Below, piece by piece: positions 24,744 through 33,586 of a stretch of 64,000 bases of DNA (its first letter is position 1; every line of letters starts with the position of its first letter). Below the pieces are notes generated by a model. It saw nothing but the letters and a program-made list of their open reading frames with translations. It was not told where the DNA came from and made no database searches. The stretch covers positions 35,601,289 through 35,665,288 of the forward strand of contig OX457042.1 in the NCBI GenBank assembly GCA_949752735.1. The letters run 5' to 3'. A program made the position numbers and the translations under genes. This stretch comes from Lumbricus terrestris. Lineage: Eukaryota > Annelida > Clitellata > Crassiclitellata > Lumbricidae.

Positions 24744-24749
24744 GATGGG
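24744..24749. repeat. Left target-site duplication GATGGG
   Basis: GATGGG directly precedes the Polinton's terminal AG and is repeated at 40335-40340 directly after its terminal CT. Six bases is the duplication length known for Maverick/Polinton integrases. Confidence 0.9.
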
Positions 24750-24753
24750 AGAT

Positions 24754-25107
24754 AGATTAAGACTATTCTGGGACATTTGACCTTAATCATGGTTAAACTT
24801 TTCCAAATCACCCATAACCATGGTTCAAAAATATATCGGCCCATAACCATGGTTCAAAAATATATCGACCCACAACCATGGTTCAAAAAAATATGCCACC
24901 CATAACCATGGTTCAACTTTTTTCCAACACACAAATTTATTTTTTTTTCCTACTATTTAAAATAACAAAAAAAATTTTCTTGCCAACTTCTGCCAACTAC
25001 CCAAACCATGGTTCAACTTTTGCCAACTACCCAGCCCATGGTTCAAAAAATATCCACCCCAGCACGCGCCAACGACTCATCATGCGGGGAATTTCCAGTA
25101 GTTTCGA
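24754..25107 (+). repeat. Polinton left terminal inverted repeat
   Basis: 354 bp, matching the inverse of 39981-40334 wherever compared by eye. It contains seven copies of a CATGGTT-centred motif (mostly ACCATGGTTCAA), several followed by AAATATATCGRCCCAYAACC spacing. Four extra bases (AGAT, 24750-24753) precede it on this side only. Confidence 0.95.
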
Positions 25108-25204
25108 TGATGAGTCACCCGATCATAAAATTTTTTTTCTTGTGTATATAAAATAACAAAAATATTTTCTTGTATCAGTATAAAGATAATATCTTGTATA
25201 TAAA

Positions 25205-28200
25205 ATGAACTACGATACGTATAATCTGAAAGAATTGCGACAAATTCCAAAACAAAGAGGACAAAAAGGATTTTCAAAACTACGAAAAGCGGAACTCATC
25301 GCATTCATAAAGCATGGAGATCGATTAGGTGCACGGCCCCTAGACATCAAGGTTCCGACGCGTACTCCGGGGACTGCGAAACAGAGAGGCACGGTACGAG
25401 AATTGCGAGAAATTGCAAAACAGAGAGGACAAAGAGGATATTCAAGATTAGGAAAAGAGGAACTTACGGCATTATTGTCTAATCATACTTGGAAATTTTT
25501 GAAGTTGAAAAATCAATCTTTCCCAGATTGGTTGACTAGTGAGATTAGTCAGTTACCCCCTCAAATCAAACCACCCGTTCATAGGTTCAAACTTCAAGAG
25601 ACTGCGACGGCTATCAAAGGGTTTACAAAAAGATACACGATCGAGGGCAACAACAGGATCGATGTTGAATCTTTTCTCAAGGCTGTAAAATCGCAGGTAG
25701 TTAGGCTGTTAGCGAAAAATCGAGGGGTAAAAGTTCAACTCAATCTCATGTGTGTAATGGAGAAAGTAGACATAAAATCCGGTGAAATAACAACGGCTGA
25801 GCCTAATTTCAAATCAAAGACTGATATTATTTTAGAAGCAACCGATGTGAAGGAAATATATACCAACGCAGTGGATAAAATTAAGGAGAGCATGGCTAGT
25901 TATCAGATGCGGGGTAGCAATTGGCGATTCAAGGCCGTTTCGAAGTTGGATATCGATACAGTGGTATACAAGCCATTGAAAGGTAGTTCATATATTCAGC
26001 TTCCCGAGTATTTAGCCAATAAAAAGGCCATTATTAATATGAAAAATGATGACGACGAATGTTTCAAATGGTGTATTACTAGAGCGTTGAATCCAGTTGA
26101 TGAACACCCTGAAAGAATCACTAAAGATCTGATAGAACAATCTAAGAAACTCGATTGGAGCGGTATCGTGTTCCCAGTTGCTGCTGATGCTAATATTATA
26201 AATAAGTTTGAGCGTCGTAATAACATTAGTGTTAGCGTATTCGGCTTTGAAAAGAGCGTATACCCATTATACATATCGAAGCATGAAAGCGATACCTGTA
26301 TAGATTTACTGCTTATTTCCGACGATGAAAAGAAGCATTACTGTTGGATCAAGAACTTTAATAGATTGATGGCGGCACGAACAGAAAAATCTGTAAATTC
26401 GATGCACTATTGTAGAAGATGTTTAATCGGTTACAGAACGAAAGACTCGCTTAAAAAACACATCGAGTACTGTTCGCAACATGATGCCCAACGAATAGAA
26501 CTCCCAAGCCCAGGAACTATGTTGAGTTTTAAAAATTATTATCGAAAAATGCGAGTACCTTTTATTATCTATGCGGATTTCGAATCCTTCATTAAACCTA
26601 TCGATACATGCCAACCCGATCCCAGCACGTCTTACACCAATAAATACCAGAAACATACTCCTAGCTCGTTTTGTTACCACATAAAATGTTTCGATGATGA
26701 CCTATATTCACAAGCTCCTGTAACGTTTACAGCGAAGAGCGAAGACGATGATGTAGCGCAGATATTTATTGACAGTCTTGTTGAGAAAGTAAAAGATATT
26801 TATAATCGATTTAAATTTCCAGAGAAAATGATATTCGGTAAAACTGAGCAGAAATGTTACGAAGAAGCTACTGTTTGCCATATCTGCGGGGGCGAGTTCT
26901 CTGATGGTGATAATGATAATGACATACGAGTAAGAGACCACTGTCATCTTACTGGGAAATTCAGAGGCGCTGCTCATAAGATTTGTAATCTAAAGTATAG
27001 AGTCCCCAAGTTTTTCCCAGTAGTATTCCATAATCTAACCGGCTACGATAGCCATCTATTCGTGAAAAAATTACGGGGTGGTAATAATGAACAGATTAAA
27101 TGCATCCCCTGCAATGAAGAAAAGTATATCTCATTTAGCAGAGAGATCGTAGTCGATAAGTTTATTAACAAAGAAGGGAAAGAGAAAGTGGTCAAGCGTG
27201 AATTACGTTTCATCGATAGTTTTAGATTCATGCCAGCAGGTCTCGACGCTTTATCGAAGAATCTAAGCAAAGACCAGTGTAAAAATGTAAGCAAGTACTA
27301 CTCCGGTAATCAACTCGATCTCTTGCTTAGAAAAGGGGTTTATCCATACGACCACGTTAGTTCCATCGATCAATTGAATGAAACAGAACTACCGCCAAAG
27401 TCAGCATTCTATTCGAAACTAAACGACTCGGGTATTAGTGACGAAGACTACAACCACGCACAGGAGGTATGGAAAGAATTCGGTTTCAAAACATTCAGAG
27501 AATATCATGACTTGTACAATCTTTCGGATGTTCTATTATTAGCCGATGTTTTTGAAAACTTTAGAGACGTTTGTATGAAGAACTACAACCTGGATCCCGC
27601 CTGGTATTACACTTCTCCAGGTCTTGCTTGGGATGCTGCATTAAAGTTGACTGGAGTAAAGTTAGAATTATTGAGCGATTACGATATGATACTAATGGTC
27701 AAGCATGGGATAAGAGGTGGTGTTAGCACAATTTCACAACGTTATGGGCAGGCAAATAACAAGTACATGTCCACGTTTGACGATAGCAAGCCCTCATCAT
27801 TTATAACCTATTTAGATGCCAACAACTTGTATGGATGGGCAATGTGTGAGAAACTACCAACTCACGGGTTTCAATGGATGACTGATGATGAGCTAAATGC
27901 CTGGAGATCGATACCGTGTATATTGGAGGTGGACTTGGAATACCCTAAAGATTTACACGATCTTCACAACGATTACCCTCTTGCCCCTGAGAATATCACA
28001 CCTGAATCTTCAACGGTTCCTAAACTCGTCCCAAACCTGAATGACAAAGTAAAGTACATAACCCATTATGAAAATTTGAAGCAGTATGAAAGCCTAGGTT
28101 TGAAGATTACCAAAATTCATCGAGGAATTAAATTTGAAGAAAGCACCTGGTTGAAAAAATATATCGACCTAAATACTAACCTGAGGACCAAAGCTAAAAA

Positions 28201-29008
28201 CGATTTCGAGAAAGACTTTTTCAAACTTATGAACAATAGCGTGTTTGGTAAGACTTGCGAAAATATAGAGTCTCGCGTAGATATAAAATTGGTTTCAAGC
28301 GAGAAGCAAGCCATAAAACTAGCAGCGAAAACGAGTTACGACACTCGGACTATTTTTGATCAAAATTTAATTGCCATTCACATGAAGAAGACTTCGTTGC
28401 TCTATAACAAGCCGATATATCTAGGAATGTGCATCCTAGACTTGAGTAAAACGCTCATGTATGATTTTCATTATAATTACATCAAGGATAAGTATGGAGA
28501 TAGGGCTAAACTATTATTCACCGATACGGATTCGCTAGCTTATGAAATAAAGACCGGCGATTTCTATGCTGATATAGCACCAGACATTAGAAGCATGTTT
28601 GATACAAGCGATTATCCAAAGGACCACCCCTCAGGTATAGAAAGTGGCGTAAATAAAAAGGTCATCGGCATGTTTAAGGACGAAGCCGCGGGTAAACAAA
28701 TTGAAGAATTCGTGGGACTTAGATCCAAGTTGTATTCGTATATGATGGCCGGTGTAGACCACAAGAAATGCAAGGGCGTTAAGAAAAACGTTGTCAAGAA
28801 AACCATAACCCACGATGATTACAAAGAATGTCTGTTCACGAGAAGAGAGCAGTCGAGACGCATGAATGTTATCCGATCCCATCATCACGATATTTACACA
28901 GAAGAAGTGAACAAGATCGCGCTGTCCGCTGATGATGACAAGCGAGTGATTCAACAGGACGGGATCCATACTCTAGCTTACGGGCATTACTCGTTGAAAA
29001 CTATTTGA
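25205..29008 (+). CDS. Protein-primed family B DNA polymerase (Polinton POLB)
   Basis: Replicative polymerase that should copy the linear element by protein priming. Two SAP/Rho-N-like repeats occupy about residues 6-35 and 61-90 (LKELRQIPKQRGQKG, VRELREIAKQRGQRG). A C2HC finger (C403, C406, H419, C423) precedes the 3'-5' exonuclease: Exo I IYADFE (D458, E460), Exo II in HNLTGYDSHLF, and Exo III in YNLSDVLLLADVF. A Cys/His insertion (CHICGG at 558, then DHCHLTG to HKICN at 578-595) resembles an endonuclease VII-type zinc site and is usual in Polinton polymerases. Palm motifs are DANNLYG (D871), NNSVFGK (1010-1016) and FTDTDS (D1107, D1109). The ATG follows TATATAAA. At 1267 aa it looks full length and intact. 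Confidence 0.96.
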   Translation: MNYDTYNLKELRQIPKQRGQKGFSKLRKAELIAFIKHGDRLGARPLDIKVPTRTPGTAKQRGTVRELREIAKQRGQRGYSRLGKEELTALLSNHTWKFLKLKNQSFPDWLTSEISQLPPQIKPPVHRFKLQETATAIKGFTKRYTIEGNNRIDVESFLKAVKSQVVRLLAKNRGVKVQLNLMCVMEKVDIKSGEITTAEPNFKSKTDIILEATDVKEIYTNAVDKIKESMASYQMRGSNWRFKAVSKLDIDTVVYKPLKGSSYIQLPEYLANKKAIINMKNDDDECFKWCITRALNPVDEHPERITKDLIEQSKKLDWSGIVFPVAADANIINKFERRNNISVSVFGFEKSVYPLYISKHESDTCIDLLLISDDEKKHYCWIKNFNRLMAARTEKSVNSMHYCRRCLIGYRTKDSLKKHIEYCSQHDAQRIELPSPGTMLSFKNYYRKMRVPFIIYADFESFIKPIDTCQPDPSTSYTNKYQKHTPSSFCYHIKCFDDDLYSQAPVTFTAKSEDDDVAQIFIDSLVEKVKDIYNRFKFPEKMIFGKTEQKCYEEATVCHICGGEFSDGDNDNDIRVRDHCHLTGKFRGAAHKICNLKYRVPKFFPVVFHNLTGYDSHLFVKKLRGGNNEQIKCIPCNEEKYISFSREIVVDKFINKEGKEKVVKRELRFIDSFRFMPAGLDALSKNLSKDQCKNVSKYYSGNQLDLLLRKGVYPYDHVSSIDQLNETELPPKSAFYSKLNDSGISDEDYNHAQEVWKEFGFKTFREYHDLYNLSDVLLLADVFENFRDVCMKNYNLDPAWYYTSPGLAWDAALKLTGVKLELLSDYDMILMVKHGIRGGVSTISQRYGQANNKYMSTFDDSKPSSFITYLDANNLYGWAMCEKLPTHGFQWMTDDELNAWRSIPCILEVDLEYPKDLHDLHNDYPLAPENITPESSTVPKLVPNLNDKVKYITHYENLKQYESLGLKITKIHRGIKFEESTWLKKYIDLNTNLRTKAKNDFEKDFFKLMNNSVFGKTCENIESRVDIKLVSSEKQAIKLAAKTSYDTRTIFDQNLIAIHMKKTSLLYNKPIYLGMCILDLSKTLMYDFHYNYIKDKYGDRAKLLFTDTDSLAYEIKTGDFYADIAPDIRSMFDTSDYPKDHPSGIESGVNKKVIGMFKDEAAGKQIEEFVGLRSKLYSYMMAGVDHKKCKGVKKNVVKKTITHDDYKECLFTRREQSRRMNVIRSHHHDIYTEEVNKIALSADDDKRVIQQDGIHTLAYGHYSLKTI

Positions 29009-29031
29009 AGATTAAATAATAATAATGTAAA

Positions 29032-29463
29032 ATGAAGCTCTCAAAAGTTTGCACTTGGTGTAAGAAAGAAAAGAATATGATAGAATATTCCCGCGTTCTA
29101 CCACGTGCAAAAAATAGACTTACTGAGTGTAAAGAATGTAGGTCAAACTACGCCAGAGATATATGGTGTGGTAACATTTTAGGCATTAACTTTGAACAGT
29201 TTACAAAATGGATTGAATTTCAGTTTGAAGAAGGTATGGTCATGCAAAATTACGGCTCATTTTGGCACCTCGATCACGTTCTACCAATATCATCATTCAA
29301 TTTGTTAGATGGAGAAGAACTTGTTAAAGCTATGAATTGGAAGAATATTCGCCCGTTGTACCCACTTAAAAATATGCAAAAATCGAGCAAAATAGATCGA
29401 CGGTTATATTTATTACAGGAAGTGAAAGCTCATTACTTTTTGAAACATTTAGATGAAATATAA
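29032..29463 (+). CDS. Zinc-finger HNH endonuclease
   Basis: 143 aa. An N-terminal four-cysteine zinc site (C7, C10, C33, C36) is followed by an HNH core: WHLDHVLPISSF (D81, H82), NWKNIRPLYPLKN (N105, N114) and MQKSSK. This arrangement is known from small HNH nucleases of large DNA viruses and phages. It lies between polymerase and protease and its stop codon is 2 bp from the protease ATG. It may nick or cut during replication, recombination or homing; the role is inferred. It is not among the core Polinton genes, so it looks like an accessory acquisition. Confidence 0.75.
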   Translation: MKLSKVCTWCKKEKNMIEYSRVLPRAKNRLTECKECRSNYARDIWCGNILGINFEQFTKWIEFQFEEGMVMQNYGSFWHLDHVLPISSFNLLDGEELVKAMNWKNIRPLYPLKNMQKSSKIDRRLYLLQEVKAHYFLKHLDEI

Positions 29464-29465
29464 AA

Positions 29466-29900
29466 ATGAGTTTTGAGACAAACAAAAACATAAATGTTGA
29501 GGGTGTCGTACTGCCTAATATCCCTCTATCAAACATACAGCTGATTGATACCGCGAAGAAACTAAATATCCCAAACTTCCGTGGCGTCTTCTTACGAGAT
29601 GAACTACCAAAGAAACCTAAACGTAATGAATGTGGGATACTAAACTTGGACGATTCAAATGGGGTTGGTACACACTGGGTCGCTTTTTTAAAGAAGGGCA
29701 AGGATAAAATATATTTTGACAGCTACGGTCTACCTCCTCCTACCGAACTGCTAAACTATTTACGCAGCCCCGTCTACTACAACAGCGAGCGTATACAACC
29801 CGATGGCGAAGTCTTTTGCGGTCATCTATGCCTATACGTCCTAAAAAAGACTGTGTTAGACGGTTGTAAATTTCAAGACGTTATAAATAATTTATACTAA
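29466..29900 (+). CDS. Adenain-like cysteine protease (Polinton PRO)
   Basis: Maturation protease of the virion proteins. In 144 aa it shows the adenain-type arrangement: His70 in THWVAF, Asp85 in YFDSYG, Gln111 and Cys118 in FCGHLC. The Gln-to-Cys spacing of seven equals that of the adenovirus enzyme. The probable substrates are the two glycine-rich minor proteins at 33150-33584 and 36217-36822, which carry matching cleavage motifs. The ATG lies in TATAAAAATG, overlapping the end of the HNH gene. Confidence 0.92.
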   Translation: MSFETNKNINVEGVVLPNIPLSNIQLIDTAKKLNIPNFRGVFLRDELPKKPKRNECGILNLDDSNGVGTHWVAFLKKGKDKIYFDSYGLPPPTELLNYLRSPVYYNSERIQPDGEVFCGHLCLYVLKKTVLDGCKFQDVINNLY

Positions 29901-29904
29901 TAAA

Positions 29905-30603
29905 ATGCCTGTAAACATATTTGGACAAATGGCTAGCGAATCAGCGCCACGAGTAATAGCAGGCGGCGTCACATTAACTCAAGCAAACAGTACTTTTCTA
30001 AGACGAGATGGAGCAAACCCTGTTACTGGTGATCTAGATATGAATGGCCTCGTGATAAAAGGTCTACCTACAACGAATACTTCAGAAGCGGGAAAAGACG
30101 AGGCACTAAGTCGAGGGCAGGCTATAGATTTAATAACGAAACATGATGACTCGAATAAGAAATACGTTGATGCAACGGCTGAAAAATTTGTCAACACGAA
30201 AGCAATCGGGCCCGTGATTAGCATGTACACTTCAGCCACGCAAGCCATACGCGCTGAAACTCACACAAACGTTTCTTTCAATATAGAAAGACTCAACAAA
30301 GAGATCTCGGCTATAATGGGGGCTGAGATCTACCCCGGTAAAGCCGGTTGCTATATCGTTTCAACGCACATAGAATTTCGCAACCTCGGTGCCGCTACTT
30401 CGGGTTTCGTTTACCTGTATAAAAATTCAGGGGTGCATATGCAAATTGCGGGTGGAGAGGGTGCGTCAGGTTCAACTATCAATGCAACAGGTAGTACCAT
30501 AGTTTATCTAACCGAAAACGATAGCCTCAAGATAGGTGTTTATTCAACCGTCGCTGTAGGTATAGTTGCTAAGGACTTTTCCCTCGCATTCTTAAGACCA
30601 TAA
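29905..30603 (+). CDS. Fibre-like protein 1 with C1q/TNF-like head
   Basis: 232 aa. The N-terminal half resembles phage-type fibre stems (FLRRDGANPVTGDLDMNGL, VIKGLP, then SNKKYVD). The C-terminal half has the layout of a C1q/TNF jelly roll (YPGKAGCYIVSTHIEFRNLG, YLTENDSLKIGVYST). It is probably a trimeric surface spike or receptor-binding protein of the particle; this is inferred from fold-like patterns. The next gene is a paralogue with nearly the same first 80 residues and a different head. Both carry IAGGV or IAGGI near residue 20, which fits the adenain type-1 cleavage pattern. The ATG follows TAATAAA. Confidence 0.6.
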   Translation: MPVNIFGQMASESAPRVIAGGVTLTQANSTFLRRDGANPVTGDLDMNGLVIKGLPTTNTSEAGKDEALSRGQAIDLITKHDDSNKKYVDATAEKFVNTKAIGPVISMYTSATQAIRAETHTNVSFNIERLNKEISAIMGAEIYPGKAGCYIVSTHIEFRNLGAATSGFVYLYKNSGVHMQIAGGEGASGSTINATGSTIVYLTENDSLKIGVYSTVAVGIVAKDFSLAFLRP

Positions 30604-30640
30604 CTAATTTTTTTTGTACTAAAAATATTAGGATAATAAA

Positions 30641-31375
30641 ATGCCTGTAAACATATTTGGTCAAATGGATGGTGGATCAACACCACGAGTAATAGCAGGC
30701 GGTATCACATTATCCCAAGTCAACAATACTTTTCTAAGACGAGATGGAGCGAATGCGGCTACTGGAGATCTAAATATGAATGGTAAATGCATTAAAGGTC
30801 TACCTATAACGAATAATCCGGATGCAGGAATGGATGAGGCTCTAAGTTATGGGCAAGCCATAGATTTGATAACGAATCACGATAACATTCCGTCCAACGA
30901 TAAACATTTGACTAATAAAAAATATGTCGACGAACAAATTGCTTCGACCAACCGATTCTTTGGCCCGGCGTTTTGTGGCTACTCCCTCACTGTTCAGGCT
31001 ATCCCCGCTAGCACTGCGACGATTGTAAAATTTCCGAGAAAAAGATTCGATCAGGATAATTGTTTCATGGATACGAAACGTTTCTTTCCTCAGAAAGATG
31101 GATGTTATATGGTTACGGTGTTTGTGGAATTTCACGCCAATAGTGCTAGAACTTATGGTAATGTTTCCTTGATGAAAACGGGGAGGTTGCATATGAAGAT
31201 GCCTGGTGGTGGAGGTGACTTTGGTGGTGGAGGTACGGCTGGAGCGAATAATAATGTAACGGGTACTTGCCTACTTCGATTAGATAACACCGACTACCTC
31301 GAGATAGCTGTTTTGGCAGACGTTGACTCGAACATTATGGCCAATGAATTTTCAGCAGCCTTCATACGACCTTAA
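30641..31375 (+). CDS. Fibre-like protein 2 with C1q/TNF-like head
   Basis: 244 aa, tandem paralogue of the preceding gene. It shares MPVNIFGQM, PRVIAGG, NTFLRRDGAN, TGDLNMNG, IKGLP and GQAIDLIT. The head differs and has a glycine-rich loop (MPGGGGDFGGGGTAG) between C1q-like strands (GCYMVTVFVEFH, GTCLLRLDNTDYLEIAVLA). The pattern of a conserved base and diverged tip is what spike genes under receptor or host pressure show. It ends 27 bp from the convergent SAP-NUMOD1 gene. The ATG follows GATAATAAA. Confidence 0.6.
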   Translation: MPVNIFGQMDGGSTPRVIAGGITLSQVNNTFLRRDGANAATGDLNMNGKCIKGLPITNNPDAGMDEALSYGQAIDLITNHDNIPSNDKHLTNKKYVDEQIASTNRFFGPAFCGYSLTVQAIPASTATIVKFPRKRFDQDNCFMDTKRFFPQKDGCYMVTVFVEFHANSARTYGNVSLMKTGRLHMKMPGGGGDFGGGGTAGANNNVTGTCLLRLDNTDYLEIAVLADVDSNIMANEFSAAFIRP

Positions 31376-31402
31376 AATTCGAAACCACATTTAGTTTTGA
31401 AT

Positions 31403-31795
31403 TTAACTCGTTACAAAAGCGTCACCCTCCTTTCTCTCATGAACTTTAATTTCGTATCTGTTTCTCCATACTCGGCCATTAAAAAATAAGATTGTCCGCG
31501 CGCTTTCCCCGTGTGCTTTCCCCGCTTTGTAAATCGATGTATACGAGCTTACTTCACCCGTTTCTAGGTCAAATATATCTACTCGTCTCGGTTGGTTTCT
31601 GATATTTTTCAATCTGTCATATTTTTCATCCGTGCTTGGGACCTTCGGTTCTCGCCGTTGTTTCTCTTTTTCAGCGATATCACGCGAAAGTACACCCTTC
31701 TCAACCAATAGATCGATAAGTTCAGGCTTGTTGAGATGAGTCCATCTTTTGATTCCGTGCTTTTTCACCAGCGTTTTCAATTCTGTCAGTTTCAT
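31403..31795 (-). CDS. SAP/Rho-N plus NUMOD1 DNA-binding protein
   Basis: 130 aa. Residues 1-34 (LTELKTLVKKHGIKRWTHL, NKPELIDLL) form a SAP or Rho-N-like helix-extended-helix similar to the repeats at the polymerase N-terminus. Residues 71-117 (VDIFDLETGEVSSYTSIYKA, then GRVWRNRYEIKV) look like NUMOD1, a DNA-binding module usually attached to homing nucleases. No nuclease motif is present here. It is the last gene of the minus-strand block. It may bind DNA together with the HNH protein or the polymerase; that is inference. Confidence 0.6.
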   Translation of the reverse strand: MKLTELKTLVKKHGIKRWTHLNKPELIDLLVEKGVLSRDIAEKEKQRREPKVPSTDEKYDRLKNIRNQPRRVDIFDLETGEVSSYTSIYKAGKAHGESARTILFFNGRVWRNRYEIKVHERKEGDAFVTS

Positions 31796-31817
31796 TTTTA
31801 TAGTACAAGATATTTTT

Positions 31818-33125
31818 TTAATACACCGTAGTCAATTTCGTACCATCTGATTTAAAATTAAGTAACTTGTCGTAAATCATCACCGCGTACGCCTTTGTAC
31901 CAACCGGTGGAGCATCATTAAAAGTAGCTTTGATCTTAATATCGACAAACGATGACTTTAGACGCTCAGGTTGATTACTTACATCAATCACCATAATCGG
32001 GAAGAGGTCTTTAAAGTCTGACGGTGTGATATTGCTTTGCGATACCAGTTCGTCCGTTCCGTAGAATTTTTCACCAAACGTGGCCGCTTCTCTATAAGCT
32101 CGCGAGAATTGCTGATTCGGGAATGATAGGTTGTAGGGGGCGGCTGGGTATTGTTCCGTGTTTAACATGACGAAGATGTCCGTCAGATTGCAATGATCGA
32201 AAATCGATGGGTTTTTTTCTTGATTACCGCCACGATCGGTTTGAAATCCAATGATGATGTACCTTGGTTTCTCAGCCGATGACTTGACGCCAAGTGACCA
32301 ATCAAAATTCGTCGTCTGTGGGACGCCTATATCATCGCATATGCGAGCCCTATATGCAACTGGTAGCGATACTTTCGATTCGATCGTTTTGGCCAATTCA
32401 AACTTCGCCTCAAGGGACGGAGTGACGTGCGGCATGAACCATGAGATTTTGTCTAGTCTGACTTTCCCAGCAGCCACAGCAGCTGCAGGACCTACAGCGC
32501 CGAGTTTAAAAATTGCGTCATCGTCGCCTTTACGAACAAGAGTTAGCGAATGTTTCATTCCATAAATAACCTTGTCGTAATCATCGCAAAATCCGAAAAT
32601 ATGGCTCAATGGAACGATAAAACTAAACGTGCCTTTAGCATCCGGTTTTCGAATTAGATACGACTGTCTAACCTTGAAACCTAGATTATCCTCGATAACA
32701 GCAGTCGCGCCACTGTCCTTGTACCACAACTGATTCAACCCCTGTGCTAGTTGAAAATCATTTGGGTATTTGAGTAAACCGAGCATCGTAGTCGCTTGAC
32801 CTGGGTTACGTAATGATTCAACGGCTTGTTCTCCTAATGTGTATTTAATATTGTCGAAAAGATACATGAGTCCATTATTCGTAAGGGCTACGGCATCGGC
32901 ATTAGTGTAGAAGGAGTTGTCCGCCTTCGTCAATCTGCCCTCGAATAATAGGTAAGATTCCGCCGGATGGTTGAAAACATCGTGAGAATGAATGTTGATT
33001 ACTATCTCTCCCCCTGCGGTGTTTAGATTCGTTCCCTGAATCGGTTCATACTGGTGGTATTGGTAGCGCTCAATAGCCTCATCAATCAGAGGTTGTTCGG
33101 TAAATCTTAGAATATCAGACTTCAT
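31818..33125 (-). CDS. Major capsid protein, double-jelly-roll type
   Basis: 435 aa, the largest structural ORF of the element. It has the pattern of the Polinton/adintovirus double-jelly-roll capsid family: an N-terminal roll (residues about 30-220), then KPRYIIIGFQTDR (286-298), NPSIFDHCNLTDIFVMLN and EQYPAAPYNLSF. It should form the hexon-like shell. Its neighbours on the same strand are minor virion proteins, penton and ATPase. The ATG follows CAATAAA. Assignment rests on the conserved C-terminal block and gene context; a structure prediction would settle it. Confidence 0.82.
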   Translation of the reverse strand: MKSDILRFTEQPLIDEAIERYQYHQYEPIQGTNLNTAGGEIVINIHSHDVFNHPAESYLLFEGRLTKADNSFYTNADAVALTNNGLMYLFDNIKYTLGEQAVESLRNPGQATTMLGLLKYPNDFQLAQGLNQLWYKDSGATAVIEDNLGFKVRQSYLIRKPDAKGTFSFIVPLSHIFGFCDDYDKVIYGMKHSLTLVRKGDDDAIFKLGAVGPAAAVAAGKVRLDKISWFMPHVTPSLEAKFELAKTIESKVSLPVAYRARICDDIGVPQTTNFDWSLGVKSSAEKPRYIIIGFQTDRGGNQEKNPSIFDHCNLTDIFVMLNTEQYPAAPYNLSFPNQQFSRAYREAATFGEKFYGTDELVSQSNITPSDFKDLFPIMVIDVSNQPERLKSSFVDIKIKATFNDAPPVGTKAYAVMIYDKLLNFKSDGTKLTTVY

Positions 33126-33149
33126 TTTATTGAAGAATAATTTTTTTTA

Positions 33150-33584
33150 TTACACGACCTTCATTCCCGCGCCGTTTAGTTTTCGTGCTAAATCTTGAAT
33201 CGACAGGACATTTTTCAGACCATTCCCCATCATCAGATTATTGATATTCTCCGGATTCGCCCCGACGCTACTAAGTCGATCAATAATATCTCTACTTTCT
33301 TGCGTAACCGGAATAATATTTTTCTTTGGAGAAGCCAACATTTTTGCCGCTAATTTTTCCACTCCTCGTTTACCAGCGTCGGTTGCGGCTGTTTTCCCAA
33401 CATCGATAGCCTTTTTCCCAATTTCTATCGCCACGTCTTTACTAGCACTAAGAGCTCTCGTCGCTAACTGTTTGGCAGCGTTCGAAGTGACTAGTCTTTT
33501 GACAAATCCTGAAATAGTATCGAATATTCCGGATCCACCGATAACGTATTGCTTCTTATAACTCCTTCTATTCACGATCAGCAT
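33150..33584 (-). CDS. Minor virion protein with adenain cleavage motifs (pVI/pX-like)
   Basis: 144 aa, basic and alanine/lysine rich, with a long predicted amphipathic helix (about 20-95). Three segments fit the adenain type-2 motif [MIL]xGx-G: IGGSG (15-19), MMGNG (118-122) and LNGAG (136-140). These sit near the two ends, as in precursor minor capsid proteins trimmed during maturation. The ATG in TTATAAAAATG starts 2 bp after the DUF8207-like gene's stop, and the capsid gene follows. The function as internal capsid or membrane-active protein is inferred. Confidence 0.65.
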   Translation of the reverse strand: MLIVNRRSYKKQYVIGGSGIFDTISGFVKRLVTSNAAKQLATRALSASKDVAIEIGKKAIDVGKTAATDAGKRGVEKLAAKMLASPKKNIIPVTQESRDIIDRLSSVGANPENINNLMMGNGLKNVLSIQDLARKLNGAGMKVV

Positions 33585-33586
33585 TT

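Noticed and set aside
24748..24753. GGAGAT as the left target-site duplication
   Set aside because: It has no match on the right side. Shifting four bases gives GATGGG on both sides, which also leaves AG and CT as termini.
24878..25156. 92-codon open frame in the left TIR and its mirror at 39950-40210
   Set aside because: The two match only because the TIRs do. The sequence is AT-rich with no known motif, so it is not a gene.
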